NCBI GenBank assembly: GCA_025127975.1
Contig: JAHLYQ010000025.1
Location: 1-64,000, forward strand
Length of the DNA stretch: 64,000 nucleotides
DNA from: Synechococcus sp. CS-1331
GTDB taxonomy: Bacteria; Cyanobacteriota; Cyanobacteriia; PCC-6307; Cyanobiaceae
Reading direction: 5' to 3'
The notes under the pieces were generated by a model. That model ran no database searches and was not told the DNA's origin. It saw only the letters and a list, made by a program, of their open reading frames with translations. Position 1 is the first letter of the stretch. Each line of letters opens with the position of its first letter. Positions 41,794-50,935 of this stretch are shown in pieces. The position numbers were made by a program, and so were the translations under genes.

Positions 41794-41808
41794 TCAAATC
41801 AGCTTTGA
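41794..41808. promoter_or_regulatory. dyad TCAAA-N5-TTTGA upstream of ndhF4
   Basis: A second, shorter inverted repeat 8 bp further from ndhF4. It could be another half of a regulator site or a chance palindrome. Confidence 0.3.
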
Positions 41809-41883
41809 TGCCCAAACCATAGGGGCCGTCAAATCCGGTTGGGTCGGAGCCGGCAGAGGCTCAACAGGTCTCAACTTGGCGCC

Positions 41884-41934
41884 CCTAGGAATAACAATCC
41901 CCTAGGAATAGCAATCCCGCAGGAATACCAATAC
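41884..41934. repeat. three 17-bp tandem repeats before GH3 gene
   Basis: CCTAGGAATAACAATCC (41884), CCTAGGAATAGCAATCC (41901) and a diverged CGCAGGAATACCAATAC (41918). Units 1 and 2 differ at one base. They lie about 105-155 bp upstream of the GH3 start, in the 296-bp gap shared with ndhF4. They may be iterated protein-binding sites or a minisatellite. Confidence 0.65.
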
Positions 41935-42038
41935 AGCTATCAACCAGGATTCACGATTGGGCCTAAGAATGAGTGGCCCCACCCCATACCCAGCCCGTGC
42001 CAATGGGGTGCTGACCAGATCGCCCTGTCCAGATCGTG

Positions 42039-44267
42039 ATGAGCCCAACCCTGCCAGCCGCTGATCCAGAGGCCCGCGCCCAGGCGCTGCTGGCCCAGCT
42101 GAGCACCAGCGAGAAGCTCAACCTGCTGGATGGCGACACGCCGTTTTGGTCGGGCATGGTCGACATCGCCCTGCGGGATGCCTCCCACCGCCATCCCTGG
42201 CCGGCGGGTCAGCTGCCGCGGCTGGGCCTGGGCGGCCTCCACTTCGTGGATGGGCCGCGCGGCGTGGTGCTGGAGGGCGGCGCCACCACCTTTCCAGTGC
42301 CCATGGCCCGAGGCGCCAGCTGGAATCCTGAGCTGGAGGAGCGCATCGGCGCTGCGATCGCTCGGGAGGCTCGCAGCTTCGGGGCCAACTGGCTGGCGGC
42401 GGTATGCGTAAACCTGCTGCGCCATCCGGGCTGGGGTAGGGCTCAGGAGACCTATGGCGAGGACCCCCTGCACGTAGGCGCGCTGGGGGCGGCGATGACC
42501 CGGGGCATTGAGCGCCATGCAATCGCCTGCGTCAAGCATTTCGCCTGCAATTCAATCGACAGCTCCCGCTTCCTGGTGGATGTGCAGGCCAGCCCGCGGG
42601 TGCTGCAGGAGCTATACCTGCCCCAGTTCCGGGCCTGCATCGAGGCTGGCGCCGGCACGGTGATGAGCGCCTACAACCGGGTAAACGGGCAGTGGTGCGG
42701 CGAAAATGGGGAGCTGCTCTCGCGGATTCTCAAGGGCTGCTGGGGATTCCAGGGCCTGGTGGTGAGCGACTTCATCTTCGGGGTACGCAACGGAATCGCC
42801 GCCCTGCAGGCCGGCCTGGATCTGGAGATGCCGTTCGGGATGATCTTTCTCGGCTCCCTGCCGGATGCCCTGGCCGAGGGCCGATTGGCGATGGAGCGGA
42901 TCGATGACGCCGTGCTGCGCCAGCTACGGCTGCAGCTGCGCATCCCCTCCGGCGAGGTCCCGCCATCGGTGCGCCGCTGCCCGGAGCATCTGGCCCTGGC
43001 CCGCGAGGCGGCACGCCAGGGAATCGTGCTGCTGCGCAACGAGCCGCTTCTCGACGGCCAGCCGGCATTGCCGCTGCTGAATCTGGGCTCCCTGGCGGTG
43101 ATCGGGGAGCTGGCGGATCGGCTGAACCTCGGCGACCGCGGCTCCTCAGACACCCGTCCGCCGGCGGGAGTGGCGGTCACGCCGCTGCAGGGGCTGCGGC
43201 AGGCGAGGCCGGATCTGCCCATCCACTACAGCGATGGTTCCAACCCCGAGGCGGCGGCCGGGCTGGCGGCTACCTGCGATGGGGCCGTGGTGGTGGTGGG
43301 GCTTGATTGGCGCCTGGAGGGGGAACACATCCACCCCGGCGATATCGCCCCAATTCTGGAGCAGATCCCCCCACCAAACTGGCTGCTGCGCAGTCGCCTC
43401 TGGCCGGCCACCAGGCCCCAATGGCGGCGGGTCACCAAGCTGATCGCCTGGCTCACAAGCCATGCCTCAGCTCGCCAGGGAGGCGACTTCGCCGCCGGAG
43501 ATCGCACCGATCTGGGCCTGCCGCCGGCCCAGGTGGCATTGATCCGGAGCGTGGCTGCCGCCAACCCGCGCACGGTGGTGGTGCTGATGGGCGGCGGTGC
43601 CATCCGCTGCAGTGACTGGGATCGGTTGGTACCGGGCCTGCTGCTGCTCTGGTACCCAGGCGAGCAGGGGGGCCATGCCCTGGCGGAGGTGCTGCTGGGG
43701 GCGGTGTCGCCCTCAGGGCGGCTGCCCTTCACCATCCCGATCCGTGAGAACCAGCTGCCCCCATTTGAGCCCCGTGCCTCGCGGGCCCACTACGACCTCT
43801 GGCATGGCTACCGGCGGTTGCAGCAGCACCTAGGAGAGGGAGGCGAGGCGGCGGCCTATCCGTTCGGGTTCGGGCTCTCCTACTGCAGCTTCTCCTTGAC
43901 GGAGATCGCAGCCACCATCAAGCCTGACTCGATGGCAGCAGAGGGCTCGGTGGAGCTGACCTTGTGCGTTGGCAACGGCGGCCAGATGGAAGCAGCCGAA
44001 GTGGTGCAGGTGTATCTGGAGCCGCCGGGTGAGTTGCTGGAGCGGCCACGGCGCACCTTGGCAGCCTTTAAGCGACTCACGCTCCCTGCCCAAGGGCAGC
44101 GGCGGCTGACACTGACTATTCCAATGCGCCAGCTTGCCTGTTTCGATCCGGCGCGGGATGCCTTCGTGCTCGAAGCTGGCGTTCACAGGCTGGTGGTGGC
44201 CCGCCATGCGGAGGATCCGGGCCGGGCGGTGGACGTTGAGCTGCAGGAGGCGGTGCTGGGCCCCTGA
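42039..44267 (+). CDS. family 3 glycoside hydrolase (beta-glucosidase-like)
   Basis: A 742-residue GH3 enzyme with an N-terminal TIM barrel, alpha/beta sandwich and C-terminal fibronectin-III-like domain. Visible features are ACVKHFACNS, the nucleophile Asp in VVSDFIFGVRNG, DLEMPFG, and the C-terminal YPFGFGLSYCSF. Beta-glucosidases remove terminal glucose from short glucans. No signal peptide is seen, so it may be cytoplasmic. Start is GTG 42036 or, preferred, ATG 42039. It is preceded by the 17-bp repeats. Confidence 0.9.
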   Translation: MSPTLPAADPEARAQALLAQLSTSEKLNLLDGDTPFWSGMVDIALRDASHRHPWPAGQLPRLGLGGLHFVDGPRGVVLEGGATTFPVPMARGASWNPELEERIGAAIAREARSFGANWLAAVCVNLLRHPGWGRAQETYGEDPLHVGALGAAMTRGIERHAIACVKHFACNSIDSSRFLVDVQASPRVLQELYLPQFRACIEAGAGTVMSAYNRVNGQWCGENGELLSRILKGCWGFQGLVVSDFIFGVRNGIAALQAGLDLEMPFGMIFLGSLPDALAEGRLAMERIDDAVLRQLRLQLRIPSGEVPPSVRRCPEHLALAREAARQGIVLLRNEPLLDGQPALPLLNLGSLAVIGELADRLNLGDRGSSDTRPPAGVAVTPLQGLRQARPDLPIHYSDGSNPEAAAGLAATCDGAVVVVGLDWRLEGEHIHPGDIAPILEQIPPPNWLLRSRLWPATRPQWRRVTKLIAWLTSHASARQGGDFAAGDRTDLGLPPAQVALIRSVAAANPRTVVVLMGGGAIRCSDWDRLVPGLLLLWYPGEQGGHALAEVLLGAVSPSGRLPFTIPIRENQLPPFEPRASRAHYDLWHGYRRLQQHLGEGGEAAAYPFGFGLSYCSFSLTEIAATIKPDSMAAEGSVELTLCVGNGGQMEAAEVVQVYLEPPGELLERPRRTLAAFKRLTLPAQGQRRLTLTIPMRQLACFDPARDAFVLEAGVHRLVVARHAEDPGRAVDVELQEAVLGP

Positions 44268-44297
44268 GCTCCAACCCGAGCTTGGCGAACCAACCTC

Positions 44298-45377
44298 TCA
44301 GCGAAAGGGCGGCGACTGGATCAATCCCCCCTGAACCGAGAGCCGATTCAGCCCCCGCTCAAGCCCCAGGCTTGAACGGGGGCCCACGTTGCGCTCGAGC
44401 AGTTCGCCGTAATTGCCCACGGCCGCCACGGCCCGGGCCGCGAAATCGGCCGGCAGGCCCAGCTGGCGCCCCAGTTCCCCCTCCACACCCAGCAGGCGGC
44501 GCAGCTCAGCCGATCCAGTCCGGGCTCGGCTCTCCCGCATGCGAATGGCCACATTGGCCTGGCTGAGACCCAGCTCCTCGGCCCGAATCAGGGCAAAGAC
44601 GATCCAGCGCACGGCGTCACTCCAGGCAGGGTCAACCTGGGCAGTGACCGGAGCCAAAGGTTCCTTGCTCAGCAGCTCCGGCAGCAGCCCATGGGCCCTG
44701 GGATCGGCAAACAGGCTGCGGCGCGCCGCCAGGCCGGTGCGGTCGCTCGTAATCGCGCTGCAGCGGCCTCTTTGGTAGGCGTAGAAGGCCTGATCCGCAT
44801 CCTGAAAGCGCAGCGGTTGAAAGGCGAGCCCCAGTTGCCGCATGCGATCGCTCATCACCGACTCGTTGGTGGATCCCCCCACAACGCAGATCGGCCGGCC
44901 CGCCAGATCTGACAGAGATCGCACCCCTCCACTGGCTGGAACCATCACCCCACCGGCGTCGTAATAGACGATCGGGGCAAAGCTGAGCGCGTTACCTCCG
45001 GGAGCGTCCCGGGTGAGCGCCACGGTGGTGTTGCGCGACAACAGATCCACCTCGCCGCTGGCGAGGGCCGCAAAGCGTTCGTTGCTACTCAGCGGGCGCA
45101 ACTCCAGTTTTGCCCCATCCCCCAGCACAGAGGCCGCCACGGCTTTGCAGATGTCAACATCAAGGCCTGTGTAAACCCCATTGGCCTGCAGCGCACTGAA
45201 GCCCGGCAGCTGGCCATTGATGCCGCAGATGAGCCGGCCGCGGGAGCGGATCTGGGCCATGCGAGCACTGGCAACAGCACCGGAGTCGTCGGCCTTGTCC
45301 TTGGCGCACGATGCCAACAGGGCCGTCAGCAAGCCCAGCAGCAGGACTGGGGCCAAGCCCCTGGAGAAAACTGGCAT
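44298..45377 (-). CDS. amino-acid ABC transporter substrate-binding lipoprotein (AapJ-like), orphan
   Basis: A 359-residue type-3 periplasmic binding protein. A lipobox (LLASC, about residues 20-24) follows the signal sequence. The mature part contains GRLICGINGQLPGFSALQ, GLDVDICKAVAA and EVDLLSRNTTVALTRDAPGG, closely similar to AapJ. It is not next to permease genes; it may feed the aapQMP permease encoded 5 kb away. The ATG shares one base with the dedA stop (TGATG). Confidence 0.85.
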   Translation of the reverse strand: MPVFSRGLAPVLLLGLLTALLASCAKDKADDSGAVASARMAQIRSRGRLICGINGQLPGFSALQANGVYTGLDVDICKAVAASVLGDGAKLELRPLSSNERFAALASGEVDLLSRNTTVALTRDAPGGNALSFAPIVYYDAGGVMVPASGGVRSLSDLAGRPICVVGGSTNESVMSDRMRQLGLAFQPLRFQDADQAFYAYQRGRCSAITSDRTGLAARRSLFADPRAHGLLPELLSKEPLAPVTAQVDPAWSDAVRWIVFALIRAEELGLSQANVAIRMRESRARTGSAELRRLLGVEGELGRQLGLPADFAARAVAAVGNYGELLERNVGPRSSLGLERGLNRLSVQGGLIQSPPFR

Positions 45378-46033
45378 CACTGGTTCCCGCGCCGCAGCTG
45401 CACGCCCCTGACCAGCAACACCAGCACTCCGGCCGCCAGGGCCACCAGCAGACCCGAGCCGATCACCCGGCCCCAGGGGGCCAGCCAGCCGCCCACCTGG
45501 TCATAGCCCTTGCCCAGGGCCTGCCCCACCAGGGTGAGTAACAGGGTCCAGATCAGGCTGCCGGCGGTGGTCCAGAGCAGAAAGGGTCCTTGGGGCATCA
45601 ATTCAATCCCCGCAGGCACTGAAATCAGGGTGCGCACGCCGGGAACCAGCCGGCCCCAGAACACCAGCGCCCAGCCATGGCGGTTAAACCAGCGGCGGCT
45701 GCGGGCCAGGTCATCGGCATTGAGTCCCAGCCACTTGCCCCGGCGCTCCAGCCACTGGGTGATCCGCCCCTCGTTGATAAGCCGCCCGATGCCATACCAA
45801 AACCAAGCCCCCAGCACCGTGCCCAGCAAACCGGCCAGCACGGTGGGCACCAGCTCGAGGCGCCCCTGGTGCACCAGATAGCCCCCGTAGGGCATCACCA
45901 CCTCCGAGGGGATCGGCGGAATGAGGTTTTCCAGCAGCATCACCAGGGCGATGGCGCCGTAGCCCAGCCATGGATTGGCCTCCACTGCGGCGCCAATCAT
46001 GTTGGGGAGGCCTTCAACAAAGGGCTGGCTCAA
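45377..46033 (-). CDS. DedA-family membrane protein
   Basis: A 218-residue SNARE-associated/DedA protein with about five hydrophobic segments. Typical features are LLENLIPPIPSEVVMPYGG and FWGRLVPGVRTLISVPAG. DedA proteins are linked to lipid carrier flipping and membrane stress. Its stop overlaps the start of the AapJ-like gene by one base, so the two are probably translated together. Function is inferred from the family. Confidence 0.88.
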   Translation of the reverse strand: MSQPFVEGLPNMIGAAVEANPWLGYGAIALVMLLENLIPPIPSEVVMPYGGYLVHQGRLELVPTVLAGLLGTVLGAWFWYGIGRLINEGRITQWLERRGKWLGLNADDLARSRRWFNRHGWALVFWGRLVPGVRTLISVPAGIELMPQGPFLLWTTAGSLIWTLLLTLVGQALGKGYDQVGGWLAPWGRVIGSGLLVALAAGVLVLLVRGVQLRRGNQ

Positions 46034-46096
46034 GGCTGGCTCAAGGGAAAATCCTGGCTTCCAGGGTGATTAGGCTAAACGTGGCTAACTGATCCC

Positions 46097-47548
46097 ATGC
46101 GGCTGCTCGCCCCAGAGAAGGTTCCAATCCCGAGTCGTTCCGTGCCCCCCCAGCCGGCCCTCTCCCCCTGGAACAACCTGCTGAGATGGCGGCAGCAACT
46201 CACCGTGCCCCAGTTCACGGTCCTCACCGGCGCCCTGGTGATCGTGATCGGCACCGTGGTTCTCGCCAGCCCGCTCTGCTCCAGCGATGACGTGGGGCTG
46301 TGGCAGGCCCTGTTCACCGTAACCTCCGCCATCACGGTGACCGGCCTTTCGATCATTGACGTGAGCCGCGACCTCACCGCCTTCGGCCAGGTCACCCTTG
46401 CCGCCCTGATCATCACCGGCGGCCTGGGGCTGATGGCGATCACCACCTTTTTGCAGGGTTTCGTGCAGGGCCACTCGGGCCTGCGCCACCGGCTGGACAA
46501 GGGCCGCGCCCTGGACCAATTCGGCGTTGGCGGCATTGGCCCCACCTTCAACAGCATCCTGATTACGGGCTTTTGTGTGATGGGCCTCGGCACGGTGGTG
46601 CTGTACGTCTTTGGTTTCGCCGACATCAGCAATCCCCTGCAAAGGTTCTGGGCGGCCCTGTTCCACTGCATCAGCGCTTACAACAACGCCGGCTTCGGTC
46701 TCTGGAGCGACAACCTGGTGGGCTACCGCGACAATCCTGTGGTGAACGTCGTCATTGCCACGCTGATCGTGGTGGGCGGGATCGGCTGGCGGGTAATCAA
46801 CGACCTGTGGAGCAACCGAAATCGCCTGCAGAAGCTGCGCAGGCTCAGCCTCCACACCCGGTTGGTGCTGCGCAGCACCGTGCTGCTGATCGGCTTCGGC
46901 GCCATAGAGCTGCTGTTCACGGAACACTTCGCCGCCGGCGGGGTGATCGAAAACCTCCACTGGTGGCAGCGCATCCAGGTGACCCTGTTCCAGTCGATCA
47001 CGGCCCGCACCGCCGGCTTCAACACCGTGCCCCTTTCGGTGCAGACCTTCTCCGATGCCGGCCTGCTGCTCTTGATCGTGCTGATGTTCATCGGCGCCAG
47101 CCCGGGCGGCACCGGCGGCGGCATCAAGACCACCACCTTCGCCACCCTGATGGGGGCCACCCGCTCCACCCTGCAGGGGCGAGAGGAGGTGGTGATCCAC
47201 CGGCGCCAGATTCCCGACACCGTGGTGCTGCGGGCCGTGGGGGTAACCGTGGCCTCGGCGATCTTCGTGATCCTGATGGCCCTGCTGCTGGGGCTCGGCC
47301 CCACCACCACGGGAGAACCAACCCGCACCAGCTTCAACTTCCTCGAAAAGCTGTTCACTTGTATGTCGGCCTTCGGCACCGTTGGCCTGGATCTGGGGGT
47401 GACAGCCCAGCTGAACCGCTGGGGCCAGCTGGTGCTGATGGTGGGCATGTTTGTCGGCAGACTGGGAATCCTGCTGCTGCTTTCCGCCATCTATGGCAGC
47501 CGGCCCCAACCGCGCGTGGGCTATCCCCGCGAAGAGCTCTACATCTGA
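46097..47548 (+). CDS. ktrB: KtrB potassium uptake channel subunit
   Basis: A 483-residue TrkH/KtrB membrane subunit. The P-loops carry SAITVTGLSI, AYNNAGFGLW, TARTAGFNTVPL and SAFGTVGLDLG, giving the four single-Gly filter positions of Ktr channels. ASPGGTGGGIKTTTF follows the third loop, as expected. It transports K+ with Na+ in the inner membrane, gated by KtrA. It lies 11 bp before ktrA. Confidence 0.93.
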   Translation: MRLLAPEKVPIPSRSVPPQPALSPWNNLLRWRQQLTVPQFTVLTGALVIVIGTVVLASPLCSSDDVGLWQALFTVTSAITVTGLSIIDVSRDLTAFGQVTLAALIITGGLGLMAITTFLQGFVQGHSGLRHRLDKGRALDQFGVGGIGPTFNSILITGFCVMGLGTVVLYVFGFADISNPLQRFWAALFHCISAYNNAGFGLWSDNLVGYRDNPVVNVVIATLIVVGGIGWRVINDLWSNRNRLQKLRRLSLHTRLVLRSTVLLIGFGAIELLFTEHFAAGGVIENLHWWQRIQVTLFQSITARTAGFNTVPLSVQTFSDAGLLLLIVLMFIGASPGGTGGGIKTTTFATLMGATRSTLQGREEVVIHRRQIPDTVVLRAVGVTVASAIFVILMALLLGLGPTTTGEPTRTSFNFLEKLFTCMSAFGTVGLDLGVTAQLNRWGQLVLMVGMFVGRLGILLLLSAIYGSRPQPRVGYPREELYI

Positions 47549-47559
47549 GGCATGAACCG

Positions 47560-48264
47560 ATGACCAGTTGGTGGCAGTGGAACCCCTCTGAAGGGGCCTC
47601 GAGGGGCGGGTTCGCCGTGATCGGCGTAGGGCGCTTCGGCTCGGCGGTCTGCAGCGAACTGGCCAAGGCCGGAGCGGAGGTGCTGGCCATCGATGCCAGC
47701 CAGCGGGCCATCGATGAGCTGCGCCAAATCGACCCGGCCATTGAGGCCCGGGTGGTGGATTGCACCGACGAGGAAGCCCTGCGTGCCGCCGGAGTGCTGG
47801 ACATGAACACCGTGGTGGTGGCCATGAGCGAACCGATCGAAGTCAGCGTCACGGCCACCCTGATCGTCAAGGACGGCGCCGGCACCCGGGTCAAGCAGGT
47901 GATTGCCCGCGCCACCAGTGATCTGCACATGAAGATGCTGCAGCGGGTGGGGGCCGATCGGGTGGTGTTCCCCTCAAAGATGGAGGGTCAGCGGTTGGGG
48001 ATGGAACTTGTGCGACCCAATTTGCTGGAGCGGCTGAGGCTCGATGACCGCAACAGCATTGAGGAGATCAGGGTGCCGGCGGCCTTCATCGGTCAATCCC
48101 TGCGCGACATCAACCTGCGCAAGAACTACAACGTGAGCGTGCTGGCCGCCGGCCCCGACAACCACCTCACCGTGAATCCCCCTGCCTCCCATGTGCTCGA
48201 GGCGGGCGAACTGCTGGTGGTGATGGGTGCCAGCGAAGCCCTGGCAGACCTGCCGGGAAACTAG
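47560..48264 (+). CDS. ktrA: KtrA regulatory subunit
   Basis: A 234-residue RCK protein. The Rossmann nucleotide-binding start is GFAVIGVGRFGSAVCSELA, with the acidic residue VLAIDAS at the ribose-binding strand. RCK_C is at about 150-230 (EIRVPAAFIGQSLRDINLRKNY). It binds ATP/ADP and forms the octameric ring under KtrB. ATG 47560. It completes ktrBA. Confidence 0.92.
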   Translation: MTSWWQWNPSEGASRGGFAVIGVGRFGSAVCSELAKAGAEVLAIDASQRAIDELRQIDPAIEARVVDCTDEEALRAAGVLDMNTVVVAMSEPIEVSVTATLIVKDGAGTRVKQVIARATSDLHMKMLQRVGADRVVFPSKMEGQRLGMELVRPNLLERLRLDDRNSIEEIRVPAAFIGQSLRDINLRKNYNVSVLAAGPDNHLTVNPPASHVLEAGELLVVMGASEALADLPGN

Positions 48265-48266
48265 TA

Positions 48267-48288
48267 ACAGGCCGATCTTCCGGCCTGT
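48267..48288. other. perfect stem-loop after ktrA
   Basis: ACAGGCCG-ATCTTC-CGGCCTGT, starting 3 bp after the ktrA stop. It is followed by AAAAC, not a T-run, so a classical terminator is not supported; it may be an RNA-stabilising or attenuation hairpin. Confidence 0.45.
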
Positions 48289-48361
48289 AAAACGGAATTC
48301 AGGCTCGTTTTGCTGGTTACAGTCCGATGCTGGCTCCAGCCTTTTGCTGCTTCGAGTCCAT

Positions 48362-50182
48362 TTGTCACTTGCCCCCTTGGCCGAACTCCTCCAGGGATCC
48401 CTTCAGCCCGGTGCCCTGATCACCCTGGCGGTGCTGCTGCTCTCAATCAGCCTCTTTGTGTGGGCGGTGATTCCGCCTGAGATCACCGGACTCCTGGCGG
48501 TGGGGCTGCTGATGGCCACCGGCGTGCTCAAACCCGGCGAGGCCCTGGCCGGGTTTGGCAGCCCGGCATTGCTCACCGTGATGGCCCTGTTTGCCCTCTC
48601 CGCCGGCCTGTTCAAATCCGGGGCCCTCGATGGCCTGCGGGGGCTGATCGGGTCGGATGCGATTCGCACCCCCAAGCGGATGATCGTGCTGCTCTCGGCG
48701 GTGGTGGGGCCCATATCTGCCTTTGTGCCCAACACTCCGATCGTGGCATCCCTGCTGCCGGTGATTGAGGGCTGGTGCCATCGGCGCCGGATCTCTCCCT
48801 CCAAGGTGCTACTGCCCCTCTCGTTTGCCACGGTGCTGGGGGGGACCCTCACCCTGCTGGGCAGCTCGGTGAACCTGCTGGCCAGTGAGGTGAGCGAAAA
48901 GCTGGGCTATGGAGCCTTCAGCCTGTTCAGCTTCAGCGGCATCGGCCTGGGGGTCTGGCTGGTGGGCAGCCTGGTCATGGCCCTGCTGGCCGATCGTTTT
49001 TTGCCCGATCGGGGCAGAGATGACGACAACCTGGTCGGCGGCCTGGCCAGCGGCTACCTCACGGAGGTAATGGTCCCCGCCGGCTCGGAGCTGATCGGCC
49101 AATCCCTGCACGGCAGTCGCCTGCAGCGCCGCTTCGATCTCGACGTGCTGGAGCTGCATCGGGGCCAGGAGCGCTTCACCCCGCCCCTGGCTGACCGGCC
49201 CCTTCAACAGGGGGACAGGCTGCTGCTGCGCTGCAACCGCGCCGACCTGCTGCGCTTGCAACAGGAACACACCATCGTGCTGGCCCCAACCCCAGACAGC
49301 CCTGACAACGCAGACACGGTGGCGGGCAGTCAGCGCATGGTGGAGGTGCTGCTGCCTGCGGGCTCCAGCCTGGCCGGCGGCTGCCTGCGCGACATGCGTT
49401 TTCGCCAGCGCTACAACGCCACGGTGCTGGCCCTGCGCCGGGGGAACGCGGTGCTGCGGGAGCGGCTGGGCAAGGCCGTGCTGCGCGAGGGCGATGTGCT
49501 GTTGCTCCAGGGCCCTAAGGACGCCATCCGCGGCCTGCAGGCCAACAATGACCTGGTGGTGCTCGAACAGCTCGAGGACGACCTGCCCACGGTGGGCCGC
49601 AAGCAACTGGCCCTAACAATCGCCGTGCTGTCCATTCTGCTGTCCGGTCTTGGTCTGGTGCCGCTGGTGGCATCGGTGCTGCTTGGCACAGTCGCGATGG
49701 TCGCCACCGGTTGCCTGCGCAGCGGAGAACTGCAGCGCTCGATCCGCTTGGATGTGATCCTGCTGCTGGGATCCCTGGCCAGCTTCAGCGTGGCCCTGGA
49801 AAAAACCGGGCTGGCCGAGGCTGTGGCCAGAGGCCTGCTCAACGGACTGCAGGACTGGTCGATCTATTGGGCCCTGGCGGCAGTCTTTTTATTCACCACC
49901 CTGCTCACCGAAGTGATGAGCAACGCCGCCACCGTGGCCATGCTGATTCCGATCGCCGCCAAGCTGGTCATCGGCCTGGGCATGCCCCCGATGGCAGGGA
50001 TTTTTGCGGTGCTCTTCGGCGCCAGCCAGAGTTTTCTCAGCCCGGTGGGGTATCAGACCAACTTGATGGTGTTCGGTCCAGGCCGTTACCGCTTCCTCGA
50101 TGTGGCCCGCTATGGGCTACCGCTCACGGTGGTAATGACCCTGCTGGTTCCACTCCTGATTTGCCGCCAGTTTGGAATCTGA
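48362..50182 (+). CDS. SLC13-family permease with two RCK_C (TrkA-C) domains
   Basis: About 606 residues from TTG 48362; the longer frame (48227) overlaps ktrA with unlikely sequence. The N- and C-terminal membrane halves contain FVPNTPIVASLLPV and VMSNAATVAMLIPIAA, the substrate-binding loops of the SLC13/DASS carriers. Between them lie two TrkA-C domains (VMVPAGSELIGQSLHG and VEVLLPAGSSLAGG). Related carriers move sulfate or dicarboxylates with Na+. The substrate is unknown. It follows ktrBA. Confidence 0.86.
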   Translation: MSLAPLAELLQGSLQPGALITLAVLLLSISLFVWAVIPPEITGLLAVGLLMATGVLKPGEALAGFGSPALLTVMALFALSAGLFKSGALDGLRGLIGSDAIRTPKRMIVLLSAVVGPISAFVPNTPIVASLLPVIEGWCHRRRISPSKVLLPLSFATVLGGTLTLLGSSVNLLASEVSEKLGYGAFSLFSFSGIGLGVWLVGSLVMALLADRFLPDRGRDDDNLVGGLASGYLTEVMVPAGSELIGQSLHGSRLQRRFDLDVLELHRGQERFTPPLADRPLQQGDRLLLRCNRADLLRLQQEHTIVLAPTPDSPDNADTVAGSQRMVEVLLPAGSSLAGGCLRDMRFRQRYNATVLALRRGNAVLRERLGKAVLREGDVLLLQGPKDAIRGLQANNDLVVLEQLEDDLPTVGRKQLALTIAVLSILLSGLGLVPLVASVLLGTVAMVATGCLRSGELQRSIRLDVILLLGSLASFSVALEKTGLAEAVARGLLNGLQDWSIYWALAAVFLFTTLLTEVMSNAATVAMLIPIAAKLVIGLGMPPMAGIFAVLFGASQSFLSPVGYQTNLMVFGPGRYRFLDVARYGLPLTVVMTLLVPLLICRQFGI

Positions 50183-50188
50183 GCCGGC

Positions 50189-50935
50189 TCAGCCGATCTG
50201 CCTGAGGAACTGCTTGCTGCGCTCGTGTTGGGGGTTGCTGAAAAACTGCTCCGGCGGAGCGATCTCCACCACCATCCCCCCATCCATCAGCACCACCCGG
50301 TGGGCCACCTGACGGGCAAAGCGCACCTCGTGGGTCACCACCACCATGGTCATGCCGTCCTGGGCCAGGCCCTGCATCACCTCCAGCACCTCCTGCACCA
50401 TCTCGGGGTCGAGGGCGCTGGTGGGCTCATCGAAGAGCATGACCCGCGGCTCCATACAGAGCGAACGGGCGATCGCCACCCGCTGCTGCTGGCCGCCGGA
50501 GAGCTGGCCCGGATATTTGTGGGCCTGCTCGGCGATGCCCACCCGATCCAGCAACTCGAGGGCGCGGCGCTGCACCGCCTGCTTGGGGAGCTTGCGCACC
50601 AGCACCGGCGCCAGGGTGAGGTTGTCGAGCACGCTGAGGTGGGGGAAGAGGTTGAACTGCTGGAACACCATCCCCACCTCGCGGCGCACGGCATCGATTT
50701 GGCGCAGGTCATCACTGAGGGGGATGCCATCCACCTCAATCGAGCCCTGCTGGAAATCCTCCAGGGCGTTGAAGGTGCGCAGGAAGGTGCTCTTGCCTGA
50801 ACCAGAGGGCCCCATGATCACCACCACCTCGCCCTGGTGCACGGTGAGGTCCACCCCCCGCAGGGCATGGAAGCCATTGGGATACCACTTCTCGACCCCG
50901 CGGGCCTCGATCATCACGGCTGCAGGGGTGGTCAT
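50189..50935 (-). CDS. aapP: amino-acid ABC transporter ATP-binding protein
   Basis: A 248-residue ATPase: Walker A GPSGSGKSTF, signature LSGGQQQRVAIARS, Walker B RVMLFDEPTSALD. It is of the polar amino-acid (GlnQ/AapP) class. Its ATG overlaps the aapM stop by 4 bp (ATGA). It powers the AapQM permease. Confidence 0.93.
   Translation of the reverse strand: MTTPAAVMIEARGVEKWYPNGFHALRGVDLTVHQGEVVVIMGPSGSGKSTFLRTFNALEDFQQGSIEVDGIPLSDDLRQIDAVRREVGMVFQQFNLFPHLSVLDNLTLAPVLVRKLPKQAVQRRALELLDRVGIAEQAHKYPGQLSGGQQQRVAIARSLCMEPRVMLFDEPTSALDPEMVQEVLEVMQGLAQDGMTMVVVTHEVRFARQVAHRVVLMDGGMVVEIAPPEQFFSNPQHERSKQFLRQIG

Noticed and set aside
41884..41934. 17-bp repeats considered as a CRISPR array
   Set aside because: The units are contiguous with no spacers and there are no cas genes.
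41839..42039. 66-residue frame over the 17-bp repeats before the GH3 gene
   Set aside because: It translates the tandem repeats and ends at the GH3 start; no sign of a real protein.
48267..48288. Hairpin after ktrA as a rho-independent terminator
   Set aside because: The stem is followed by A residues, not a T-run, on both strands.
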